Assembly (NCBI RefSeq): GCF_001562275.1 | Contig: NZ_CP014303.1 | Coordinates: 1 to 64,000, forward strand | DNA: 64,000 nt | Direction: 5' to 3' | Source of the DNA: Hymenobacter sp. PAMC 26628 | Lineage (GTDB): Bacteria > Bacteroidota > Bacteroidia > Cytophagales > Hymenobacteraceae | Shown here: piece after piece, positions 52,850 to 61,176 of the stretch | How positions within the stretch are numbered: position 1 is the first letter of the stretch | Layout of the letters: each line of letters begins with the position of its first letter | Program-made: the position numbers and the translations under genes | Notes under the pieces: model-generated | Databases searched by the model: none | Told to the model about the DNA's origin: nothing | Seen by the model: only the letters and a program-made list of their open reading frames with translations

Positions 52850-53158
52850 ATGGCGATGATTGTCATTGAGGAGAAGATTATCACCAGCTACGGCCGCAAG
52901 AACGCGCAGGCGCGGGAGGCGCTGAAGGTCTGGTTTGCTCAGGTGCAGCTTTGCACCTGGTCGAGTCACAACGACCTGCTGGCGGACTTCGCCACGGCGG
53001 ATTACATCGGCCAGGGCCGTTACGTCTTCGATATCAAAGGCAACCATTACCGACTCGTCGCCCAGGTGCTCTTTTCGCTACGGACCGTCGATATCCGGCG
53101 TATTATGACGCACGCCGATTACAGTAAGCTCAGCAAAAAGCAGTTGCAAGACCTCTGA
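52850..53158 (+). CDS. higB: HigB-family toxin (mRNA interferase)
   Basis: 102 residues from ATG 52850; a second ATG at 52856 is also possible. RelE/HigB fold: KVWFAQVQLCTWSSHNDLLA, GQGRYVFDIKGNHYRLVAQV, VDIRRIMTHADYSKL. HigB cleaves ribosome-bound mRNA. The toxin-first order with higA downstream is usual. Intact catalytic-type residues (His, Arg, Tyr) are visible. Confidence 0.88.
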   Translation: MAMIVIEEKIITSYGRKNAQAREALKVWFAQVQLCTWSSHNDLLADFATADYIGQGRYVFDIKGNHYRLVAQVLFSLRTVDIRRIMTHADYSKLSKKQLQDL

Positions 53159-53196
53159 GGTCGTATTTCTTCCCTTTTGTTCTAATCCCCAAGCCC

Positions 53197-53550
53197 GTGA
53201 CCCTGACCACCGAAGCCGAGCACAAAGCCGCCGTGAAGGAATTCCGGACGCTGGCCACCGACGAAGAGGCCCACCGCGACCGCCTGTTGGTGCTGCGCGA
53301 TGCCATCTACGCCTTTGAAGAGGCCAACGGCCACAACCCCGGCCCCCCCACCACCGTCGCGGGCCGGCTCCAAGTCGAAATGTTCAAGCGCCACCTGAAA
53401 CAGAAGCAGCTCGCGCAGCTGCTGGAGGTGGGCGAGTCGCGCCTGAGCGAGGTGCTGCGCGGGCGGCGGCCGGCCAACGGCGACTTTCTGCGCCGCATGT
53501 ACCAGAAGCTGGGCATTCCAGCCGAAGAGGTGTTAGAACTAACTGCTTAA
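53197..53550 (+). CDS. higA: HigA-family antitoxin
   Basis: 117 residues starting at GTG 53197 (read as MTLTTEAEHKAAVKEF). N-terminal toxin-binding part, then an XRE helix-turn-helix (MFKRHLKQKQLAQLLEVGES; RLSEVLRGRRPANGDFLRRM). Neutralises HigB and represses the operon through the upstream inverted repeat. It follows higB by 38 bp. Confidence 0.85.
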   Translation: MTLTTEAEHKAAVKEFRTLATDEEAHRDRLLVLRDAIYAFEEANGHNPGPPTTVAGRLQVEMFKRHLKQKQLAQLLEVGESRLSEVLRGRRPANGDFLRRMYQKLGIPAEEVLELTA

Positions 53551-53564
53551 CAAGGGGGTAGGTG

Positions 53565-53577
53565 CTTTGCAATTGGT
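53565..53577. repeat. Degenerate relative of the dispersed palindrome
   Basis: CTTTGCAATTGGT keeps the GCAATTG core only. It lies between higA and its decayed copy. Confidence 0.4.
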
Positions 53578-53600
53578 AGAAGCGAAAAGACCTCTTTACG

Positions 53601-53759
53601 ATGACTATTCAGAACGAGGCAGCCTACTAAGCGGGTAGGAGCTGTTTGGAAGCCCTCGACAGCAACAACTCCAATAATCTAGCGGAAATGGAAGCGCTGG
53701 GCAACGCCCTCGAAGCGTTTGAAGACAGCCACGGCCACACGCCGGTACGGAATGACTAG
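53601..53759 (+). pseudogene. Decayed second higA copy
   Basis: ATG 53601 reads MTIQNEAAY then a stop; the same frame continues CLEALDSNNSNNLAEMEALG and NALEAFEDSHGHTP to a TAG. This parallels the intact HigA opening (MTLTTEAEHKAAV and AIYAFEEANGHNP). Further HigA-like bits (GAEIRALAEANRQ) appear to about 53880 with stops. No matching second higB remains. Confidence 0.6.
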
Positions 53760-54003
53760 ATAAGTGTAAAATAGTCAACGTCCTTATTGCGATGGTCAAG
53801 GAACTGCAACGGAGCACGCTGCCGCAGCGCTGGGTGTGAGGTGCCGAGATAAGAGCACTAGCCGAGGCCAATAGACAGGGGAAGAGAAACAACATCGTTT
53901 TGGCTTCGGGAGCTAAATTGCCTTCTGTTATCTCCGTCGTAAAACCGGGCCCTATCCCGACGCCTAGGCACCGCAGAAACCCCTAATTTTAATTCCTATC
54001 CCC

Positions 54004-54321
54004 ATGCGCTATATTCCCCAATTCTCCGAAGACGAACGCACCCCGCAGCAGCGGCGCGAGGGTGTGAAGTGGGCCGTGGGCGTGGCTATGAGCCAGGGTG
54101 GCGGCGCGTCGCCCGAACTGGCCGCCTTATACCAACGCTACATTGCCGGCGAAATCGACCTGGCTTTCATTCGGGCCGAGCTTACCCAGCTCTATCCTCA
54201 GCAGCCTACCACCGACCCCCGGTACCAGGCTGGCCAGCCCGACCGCTACTATCCAATACTGGTAGAAGCCGCCCCGCAGCAGTACGAGCCGCTAGACATG
54301 GACCAACCTTGGATTGGCTAG
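54004..54321 (+). CDS. VbhA-like candidate Fic antitoxin
   Basis: 105 residues. Helical middle GVKWAVGVAMSQGGGASPEL and LYQRYIAGEIDLAFIRAELT, the latter resembling the VbhA antitoxin helix; the C-terminus is Pro/Tyr-rich. The inhibitory Glu of the (S/T)xxxE(G/N) motif is not evident, so inhibition may be lost or work differently. The next gene on the strand encodes a Fic enzyme, the expected partner. Confidence 0.6.
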   Translation: MRYIPQFSEDERTPQQRREGVKWAVGVAMSQGGGASPELAALYQRYIAGEIDLAFIRAELTQLYPQQPTTDPRYQAGQPDRYYPILVEAAPQQYEPLDMDQPWIG

Positions 54322-54389
54322 CCTAGCTGGCTGACATCCCCACCAGCCGCCCTGCACGACGAATGGAAGAAGGCTTAGATGAACTACCC

Positions 54390-54414
54390 AGCCCGGCCCC
54401 GGCCGGGCTTTTTC
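54390..54414 (+). terminator. Terminator between the antitoxin-like gene and fic
   Basis: Arms AGCCCGGCC and GGCCGGGCT with a 2-nt loop, followed by TTTTC. It argues for the fic start at 54421, because a start at 54379 would read through it, and suggests reduced toxin expression. Confidence 0.75.
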
Positions 54415-54420
54415 TTACCG

Positions 54421-55572
54421 ATGAATAGCCCTGAGCAGCCGCTAGACTTCACTAACCCCACCGACGGACTGCTTTACAACACCGTCGGGGCCACCAGCCA
54501 GAGCCACCTTGACCGCCGGGAGCACGACCTTTCGATTGGTCGGTTCACCGAACTGCGCTTTCCCAGGAGCAACGTGCCGGCCCCCGCCGTGCCCGCCCCG
54601 CCCACCCCGGCCGTATTCAACGAGCAGTACGCTCGGCACATACACAGCTACTTATTTCAGGATGTGTACCCGTGGGCTGGTGAAACCCGCGCCGACCGCA
54701 ATTTTCAGGGTCAGAAGAAGGGCGACCGCGAGGGCTACCTGATGAGCTACGCGCACTACCGGCAAATTAGCCCCGACCTGGCGGCCGTATCGGCGCAGCT
54801 GAGCCAGGAAAACAATCTGAAGGGATTGGGCCAAGACCAATTCGTGAAGCGGGCCGCGTACTACCTGGACCACTTCAACCACATTCACGCTTTCCGAGAG
54901 GGCAACGGCCGCACCGTGCAGGCGATGTTTTTTGAGTTGGGCAAGCAGGCGGGCTATAAGTTGGACCTTACCCCCGAGTTCCGCGAGTTCAACCCGGCCC
55001 GCGATACCGCCTTGATTGCGGAATCCAGCAACCCGCGCAACAACATGGGTCGATTGGAGGGCCTGCTAGCCCGCCTCGTGCAGCCGCGTGCCGGAAGAGA
55101 GGCGGAGCTTGCCCGGCACCCGAGCCAGGCGCGGCCCTTGGTGGAGCCCACGCCGGCAGTGGCCCGCATTGAGGCGCTGCGCGAACTGAAGGCGAGCAGT
55201 CAGGCCGTGAACATTCGGCTGAATGAGCTGCGCCAGACCAAAGAGGGCGACCCGATGCACAACGCCCTTTTTATGAACCTTCAGCGGCACATCACGCCCA
55301 AGCCGGGAGCCATTGAGCAGCTAGCCCCCGCGCTCCACCGGCAGGTCGAGGCTGCCGCGCAGGCCCCCGCCAAGGTAGGGAATGGCCAGGCCCAGCTTGA
55401 CCGATTCACCCGTGCCATCTACCAGGCCGCGCTATTGTATGCTGGCCAGGACCAGCAGCTCATCGTGACACCCCCCCTGCCGGATGGAGGACCAAAGGGA
55501 AAAATTGCGCCGACCCCGGAGCCGACGCAGCAAAAAGCCCCCGAGCCGAAGCGTCGAGGGCCAAAGCTGTAG
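54421..55572 (+). CDS. Fic-domain enzyme with basic C-terminal tail
   Basis: 383 residues from ATG 54421 (MNSPEQPLDFTNPTDGLLYN). Fic core with HAFREGNGRT (catalytic His, phosphate-binding loop) near residues 156-165 and the flap region YPWAGETRADRN. It predicts transfer of AMP to a target protein. A helical C-terminal region follows, ending in KRRGPKL, the tail shared with relaxase, DUF3945 and primase proteins. A canonical Pro in HPF is Ala here. Possible conjugation-delivered effector, as known for VbhT; that is inference. Confidence 0.85.
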   Translation: MNSPEQPLDFTNPTDGLLYNTVGATSQSHLDRREHDLSIGRFTELRFPRSNVPAPAVPAPPTPAVFNEQYARHIHSYLFQDVYPWAGETRADRNFQGQKKGDREGYLMSYAHYRQISPDLAAVSAQLSQENNLKGLGQDQFVKRAAYYLDHFNHIHAFREGNGRTVQAMFFELGKQAGYKLDLTPEFREFNPARDTALIAESSNPRNNMGRLEGLLARLVQPRAGREAELARHPSQARPLVEPTPAVARIEALRELKASSQAVNIRLNELRQTKEGDPMHNALFMNLQRHITPKPGAIEQLAPALHRQVEAAAQAPAKVGNGQAQLDRFTRAIYQAALLYAGQDQQLIVTPPLPDGGPKGKIAPTPEPTQQKAPEPKRRGPKL

Positions 55573-55603
55573 GTTAGGCATTGCTGCTATTTTGAAGAGG
55601 ATG

Positions 55604-55619
55604 TTTTGCAATTGTAAAA
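55604..55619. repeat. Dispersed palindrome, copy 9
   Basis: TTTTGCAATTGTAAAA, 31 bp past the fic stop. Confidence 0.85.
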
Positions 55620-55751
55620 TGCAGGCCCCAATTGCTGTAAGGGTAGGTGCTGAATAGCACCTGCCTGGGTGCAGACTTGCAGGAGTGTGAAATAATAGCA
55701 CACTTTCGGTGGTGCGCGGCATGACGACGTGCTTTGCTCAAAATCCCCATT

Positions 55752-56519
55752 ATGAGCCTTCACACCACCATCAAGCAGTTGCGGAAGCAGCAGAATATTA
55801 CCCACGAGCACATGGCTGAGCAGTTGTGCATGGCCCGCTCTACCTACAGTAAGCTGGAATCGGGTACTACGGAAATGCCGGTAGCTACCCTCGTTCGTAT
55901 CGCTGGCCTGTTGCAGGTAGCGGTCCACGACCTTATGCAGGAGGACGGCCAGCCCTACGTAACAAAGCTGGAAGATAAATTCTCTATGATGCTGTATCAG
56001 ACCGAGAACGTACTCTCCTACGAGCGACTCAGCGCTGTACCCTACGATGAGTTGAGCCTTCCCCAACTCATGCTCCTCGCTGAAAAGGGGTTGGCTGGTC
56101 AGGAGGCCTATGAAAACACGCCCCTCGGGGGACGCTTCTATGCATTTGGCCCTCAGCAGGTGTTTGGCCACATGATGCAGAACTTTGGAATGAGCATTCT
56201 CTTCGAGGAGAAGCTAGTTCGGGACCCGTACTGGCAAGCAAAGTGGAAGCTCTATAAAGCCATGCAGAAGGGAAAAAAGCCCGAGCTAGCTGACTCGCTG
56301 GATGAGTACGACTATTTTAGGGTTTACCTCATTGACTTGACCATGCCCGACGGTTCCACCCGAGGCGTGCAGATGGCCGAGCGGGATTTCCCCGAAGAGT
56401 TAGATGAGGAAAGCGTATTGCAGCGGATAATTACGCGCTTAGGAGCTGTTTCGGGCGATATTCTGGCCTATACAGAGGAGGGGTATGACCCGGTTTCGGA
56501 GATTATCAGGTCCATCTGA
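55752..56519 (+). CDS. XRE-family transcription regulator with long C-terminal domain
   Basis: 255 residues from ATG 55752 (MSLHTTIKQLRKQQNITHEH). A clear Cro/CI helix-turn-helix (HMAEQLCMARSTYSKLESGT), then about 190 residues of alpha/beta sequence (FGPQQVFGHMMQNFGMSILF; FRVYLIDLTMPDGSTRGVQM) without a known motif. A candidate regulator of the fic locus or of the shared promoter modules. Confidence 0.8.
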   Translation: MSLHTTIKQLRKQQNITHEHMAEQLCMARSTYSKLESGTTEMPVATLVRIAGLLQVAVHDLMQEDGQPYVTKLEDKFSMMLYQTENVLSYERLSAVPYDELSLPQLMLLAEKGLAGQEAYENTPLGGRFYAFGPQQVFGHMMQNFGMSILFEEKLVRDPYWQAKWKLYKAMQKGKKPELADSLDEYDYFRVYLIDLTMPDGSTRGVQMAERDFPEELDEESVLQRIITRLGAVSGDILAYTEEGYDPVSEIIRSI

Positions 56520-57448
56520 TATCGTTTAGAGAGCAGTTAAGCGGGCCTTTATTGGAGTATTAAAATTTTGATAGTCAAATTTTTGTAATTATTGCTTTTT
56601 GAATTGATTCCCTGCAAACGAAAGTGCAGCCAGGGGACTTTTCTAGCCGCAACGCGGCCGCCACAAAGCTGGGTTGGCCTTCGCTTCACAAAGCTTACGA
56701 CGCGGCCGCCTCATCGTATTTCCCGTTCCGGGCCCTTTTCGGTGAGCCCTGCCCCAGCTGCGTCACGGTCCCCTACCAGTGGCCTGACGGCGGGGCCCAT
56801 GACCAGCTAGTGGCGCATAAGGCAGCCTTGGCCGTAAGCGCGGGCATGGCAAACAGCGTCCGCCGCACGGGGCTGGTGGGATCCCACCGGTCCCGGCGGC
56901 AAAAAACCTTCCCATCCTTGGGGCCTGTCCAATGTCACGAATGGGTGGCTTGGTGTCGCGGGAGTTTTTATTATAAAGAGGAAAAGCTATGTTCTCCTTA
57001 GAAGACGGCATTTGCAGCATCATTTTACCCATTTTTATTTGATCACAAATAAGTTGTTATTCATTATTAATCAATAGGATACATGTCACAAACATGCGTA
57101 AAGTGTCCTTTAAAAAAACTTGATCGAGCAGTCCCTTTGTGGGGCCCAAAAAACTGTGAGCGCTGCCCGCGCAGTCCGGTTTATGGGCTGGATACTTGAC
57201 GGAATCTTTTGGCATGTTCTCTACTTTTTTGCGCCCAGCGGCGGTCGCTGAGCAGTCACTTGGCCGCCCCGGCCCAACTCAACTCTTCTGGCCCGACGTT
57301 GCGGTTCCTTCCCATGCGGCCCATGGCAACGGGGTGGACCCGTTCGGAGCGCGGCCAACAGCCCCCTGCGTTCCGCCCCAGGGCTTGCGCAGAGCGGGGT
57401 GCCAGCGGCCCCGCTCCATTCCTTTCGCTTGTCCAGTCCTCCTTGGTA
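56520..57448. other. 929-bp gap, no gene I can support
   Basis: A plus-strand open stretch 56624-57001 has a Cys pair (GEPCPSCV) but unusual composition; I do not call it. From 57003 to 57110 the DNA is AT-rich and could hold the promoter of the RHS gene. Confidence 0.4.
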
Positions 57449-60400
57449 ATGACTAAGCGACTACCGATGCGCTCTTTGTTGCGCCCTTTGTTGCGCCTGG
57501 TATTTTTCAGCACCGCCGGTTGCTTGACCCTCGCCCCGTGGCAAGTGTGTTTTGGGCAAGAATTTGAACCCAACACCGCGCCCATCCGGCAGGTGACTCA
57601 TCCCCCCGCGCCCAATGCCGCGAGCCTAGGCCGTTTCGGCGCCATCCCCGTCAACAATTACACGGGGCTGCCCAAGGAGGACATTCCCCTGTATACCATC
57701 CGACAGGGAAGCCTGCAAGTGCCAATCACCCTCTCGTACCACGCGGCCGTTAAAGTGAACGACGTTGCGTCCTGGGTCGGCCTTGGCTGGGCCCTGAGCG
57801 CGGGCGGCGTGATTACGCGCACGATCAAGGGGTTGGACGACCGTTCGGGCCGTGGGTATTGGCGCCTAAAGGCGGCCATTGACGCCTCTAAGGCCAACTT
57901 TAGCGACGATTCGCTCCGGTTGATGAACGACGGAGTACTCGATACGCAGCCGGACGCCTACTTTTACAGCATCGGCAATTCCGCGGGTTCCCTGGTATTT
58001 TCGGACTCCACCCACGCGTTCGCCGTCACCGAGCGCGGGCTGGCCATCACCTACGACCACGGGTACGTGGTCGTGGACAAAGAAGGAACCACCTACTTGC
58101 TGGGTTCGACGGCCGCCAGCCGAGACGACACGTTCGCCCAGACGGACGGGGATGGCGACCAGCCGCCGGCCCAGCACTACGCCTCTTCCTTTCACCTAAA
58201 CACGATCATTAGCGCGAACAAGCAGGACACCGTGCGTTTTTTTTACGCCCCGGAAGTTATCGCCCACACCGGGCCTTTGAACGAAACGGACTTTATTGCC
58301 AACTTGGTGAGCCCGAACACGCCGCGGCTGAGCAAGAGCAGTAGTTTTTCTTCGGAGCAAACCACCCAGCAGCGGCTGCAGCGGATTGAGTGGCGCAACG
58401 GGGTGATCCAATTCGGCGCGGCCACGGCGCGGAGAGACTTGCCCAACGGGGCCGCGCTGGACTACATTGAAGTGCGCGACGGGCAGGGAACCGTTGTCAA
58501 GCGGTACGACTTTGCGCACGACTACTTTTATACCAACAGTTCGCTTGCGGACACGCAACCCATCGCTGGCCAGGCGTACCAAGAGGAGCTTTTGCGCCTC
58601 AAGCTAACGCACATCGGGGAAAGCGGCGGCGATGTCCACTCGCCGGGCTACGATTTTCACTATTATGAACACCGGGGCATTCCAGCCCGCAACAGCTTTG
58701 CCCAGGACCACTGGGGCTTTGCCAACCTAAACAACGTTAACACGTTGTTGCCCGCTACCTCCTTGACCAGTGGTGGAGTTGTTGCTTACCCCGATGGTGG
58801 GAACCGGGACCCAGACTTCCCTAGTGCGTTGGCGGGCCTGCTGCGGGAAGTGCGCTACCCCACCGGGGGGCGCACTCGGCTCTACTACGAAGCGCACGAC
58901 ATCGCGGCGGCGGGCTTTGCCACCACCACCCGCCGCGAAAGCCTGCGCCTTACCCAAGCCGACCTGGTGGAAGGAATGGTGGCGAAGGAATATACTTTTT
59001 CGGTGCCCCGCACGGCACAGGTGCAGTTCACGTTGGGGGCATCGGTTACCACCGTCCAGGGCGAAGGCAACCTTATTATCGGCGTGAGCGGCAACGTCCC
59101 CTTAATGGAGTGCACGACGGCACCGCAGCCTTCCAGAGCGGGTACGGCACCATCGCCAATTGCCACTTGTTACTCTAGCCTCACGACAACTTTGTATCCG
59201 GGGCAGTACACCATGTATGCCCTGGGAAACATTGTGCCGGAAAGCGGGCCGTTTAGCGGCTCGGTTACGGCCGTGCTGACCGAAATTGTGCCCACCGTCG
59301 CACGGGTCGTAGTTGGGGGGGCGCGCTTAAAACGCCTGGTGGACATCGCCGGCACCGCGGGGGACAGCTTGGTGACGGAGTACGGGTACACCACGGGGAC
59401 GGACAGCAGCGCCGCTTCGAGCGGGGTGCTGGTCACCAAGCCCATCTATGACTTTGGGTACAGCGTCGTTACGGCGCAGTCCACGGGAGAGTTAACGTTT
59501 ACCGTCACTCCCTACACGTACCTCGGCCTAGCCTCGGCTCCCCACTCCGGCCTGGGCAGCACCCAGGGCTCGCACCTTGGTTACCAACAGGTCACGGTTA
59601 CGCAATCAAAAGCGGGGGTTGCCAACGGCGCCACCGTCTATACGTACACAACCGCGCACGACTTTCCGGACTACGGGTCCGGTGTGCTGCCGCAGGGATC
59701 GGTGGGCAGCAACGACTATCAGCGGGGGCTGCTGACGCAGCAGCGCACATTTGACGCGGCCGGCCACTTATTACAAAAGACGACCAATCAATACACCGCG
59801 GACGGGCGCGCCGCCAACCGCCTCAAAGCGTTTGCCGTCCGGGCCGTTCGAAGCGTTGACCCCCACGTCACCTTCGATGCACGGCTCAAGAAGCTCTACC
59901 CGGTGTACGCTAGCGGCTTCTATTATCTTCATGACCAGTGGCAATATTTAAAGCGTAGCACCACTATTAAATACGCGCCGGCTGACACCACGCAGCAGTA
60001 CACGCAGCAGCAAACCTATTTTTATGGCAACCCCGGCCACGGCTTGGTGACCCAGACGACCACCCGCGACCCGGCCACCGGGGAGCAGTACATCCACTGC
60101 CTGCGCTACCCCTTGGATTACGCAATCAACGGCACGGACCAGCCCAGCCTGGGGTTGCTGCGGCTGCAGCAAACGCACCAGCTCACGCCCGTCGTCGAGG
60201 AAACGCAATGGGTAAAGCACCCGGGTGCGGCGGATTCGCTTTTGCTGCAATCACAGCTCCATACCTACCGCCTGCTGGGCAGTAGCCGAAGCGTCGAACA
60301 CCAGGTCCACCGCCTCGCCCTTGCGGGTCCGGTCGCTAGTTACGCTGCACCGGCGAGTACGGCTGGGGGGTGGCAGGCGGACGCCCGTTACCAGGTTCTG

Positions 60401-61123
60401 CAAACGTATGACAGCTACGGCCCGAGCGACAACCCCTTGCAGATCACCCGCCAGGGTGATCGGGCCACCAGCTTCCTGTGGGGGTACGGACACGAGAAAC
60501 TAATAGCGGCTTCCCAAAACGCCTCCTTCAACCAAATCGCGGCCACGAGCTTTGAGCCGGACGCGACGGGGCGTTGGCGCTACGACTCGACTGCTGCCGG
60601 CCACCGGGTGCCCGGTGGCCGCACGGGCCGCTGGGCGTACCGGCTCAACGGCGCGGGCGGGGTGAGCCGGAACAGCTTGCCTGCGGGGGACTACGAGCTC
60701 ACCTGTTGGTTGCAGGGAGAAGCCCCGCTGGCCTTCGATGGGCCCAGCAACAACCCCGCTGGGGCGGGCCTGGTAATCTATTTGAGCCAAGGCAGCGGCT
60801 TCGCTCCCCCCCAGTTGATTGCTTCGGCTCCGGGCAATTGGCACCAGTACCGGGCCCGTTTTCGCTTGGCTGGCCTGGGAGCAGTTACGTTGGATTCCCC
60901 CCAGGGGGGCGCGACCCCACTGCTGGATGAGTTGCGGCTGTACCCGGTGGGCGCGCAGCTCACCAGTTATACCCACGACCCCTTGGGGGGTATGACCAGC
61001 CAGACGGACCCAACAGGCCGCATTCTTACCTACGAATACGACGGCCTGAGCCGGCTTATCCGCGTGCGCGATGAGCAGGGACACCTCCTCTCGCAGCAGC
61101 AGTACCACTACGCCGGCCAGTAG
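57449..61123 (+). CDS. RHS/YD-repeat family secreted protein
   Basis: 1,224 residues from ATG 57449; longer in-frame starts lack a signal peptide. Signal peptide around LRLVFFSTAGCLTLAPWQVC. The Bacteroidota RHS-type N-domain follows (VPITLSYHAAVKVNDVASWV; GLGWALSAGGVITR), then beta modules, a carbohydrate-binding-like segment near 1040-1160, and YD repeats at the end (LTYEYDGLSRLIRVRDEQGH). It stops at QQQYHYAGQ without a polymorphic toxin tail, so it may be a truncated or anchor version, or one whose toxin is encoded elsewhere. Confidence 0.88.
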   Translation: MTKRLPMRSLLRPLLRLVFFSTAGCLTLAPWQVCFGQEFEPNTAPIRQVTHPPAPNAASLGRFGAIPVNNYTGLPKEDIPLYTIRQGSLQVPITLSYHAAVKVNDVASWVGLGWALSAGGVITRTIKGLDDRSGRGYWRLKAAIDASKANFSDDSLRLMNDGVLDTQPDAYFYSIGNSAGSLVFSDSTHAFAVTERGLAITYDHGYVVVDKEGTTYLLGSTAASRDDTFAQTDGDGDQPPAQHYASSFHLNTIISANKQDTVRFFYAPEVIAHTGPLNETDFIANLVSPNTPRLSKSSSFSSEQTTQQRLQRIEWRNGVIQFGAATARRDLPNGAALDYIEVRDGQGTVVKRYDFAHDYFYTNSSLADTQPIAGQAYQEELLRLKLTHIGESGGDVHSPGYDFHYYEHRGIPARNSFAQDHWGFANLNNVNTLLPATSLTSGGVVAYPDGGNRDPDFPSALAGLLREVRYPTGGRTRLYYEAHDIAAAGFATTTRRESLRLTQADLVEGMVAKEYTFSVPRTAQVQFTLGASVTTVQGEGNLIIGVSGNVPLMECTTAPQPSRAGTAPSPIATCYSSLTTTLYPGQYTMYALGNIVPESGPFSGSVTAVLTEIVPTVARVVVGGARLKRLVDIAGTAGDSLVTEYGYTTGTDSSAASSGVLVTKPIYDFGYSVVTAQSTGELTFTVTPYTYLGLASAPHSGLGSTQGSHLGYQQVTVTQSKAGVANGATVYTYTTAHDFPDYGSGVLPQGSVGSNDYQRGLLTQQRTFDAAGHLLQKTTNQYTADGRAANRLKAFAVRAVRSVDPHVTFDARLKKLYPVYASGFYYLHDQWQYLKRSTTIKYAPADTTQQYTQQQTYFYGNPGHGLVTQTTTRDPATGEQYIHCLRYPLDYAINGTDQPSLGLLRLQQTHQLTPVVEETQWVKHPGAADSLLLQSQLHTYRLLGSSRSVEHQVHRLALAGPVASYAAPASTAGGWQADARYQVLQTYDSYGPSDNPLQITRQGDRATSFLWGYGHEKLIAASQNASFNQIAATSFEPDATGRWRYDSTAAGHRVPGGRTGRWAYRLNGAGGVSRNSLPAGDYELTCWLQGEAPLAFDGPSNNPAGAGLVIYLSQGSGFAPPQLIASAPGNWHQYRARFRLAGLGAVTLDSPQGGATPLLDELRLYPVGAQLTSYTHDPLGGMTSQTDPTGRILTYEYDGLSRLIRVRDEQGHLLSQQQYHYAGQ

Positions 61124-61176
61124 CGCCGGGCCTTTTCCTTTTTCTTTTCGGGTTTTCTTTTCTTAACGCCCCTGCT

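Noticed and set aside
56624-57001. Plus-strand frame with a GEPCPSCV Cys pair as a possible gene
   Set aside because: Composition is unlike neighbouring genes, no start context or homologous motif was recognised, and the stop lies in AT-rich non-coding sequence.
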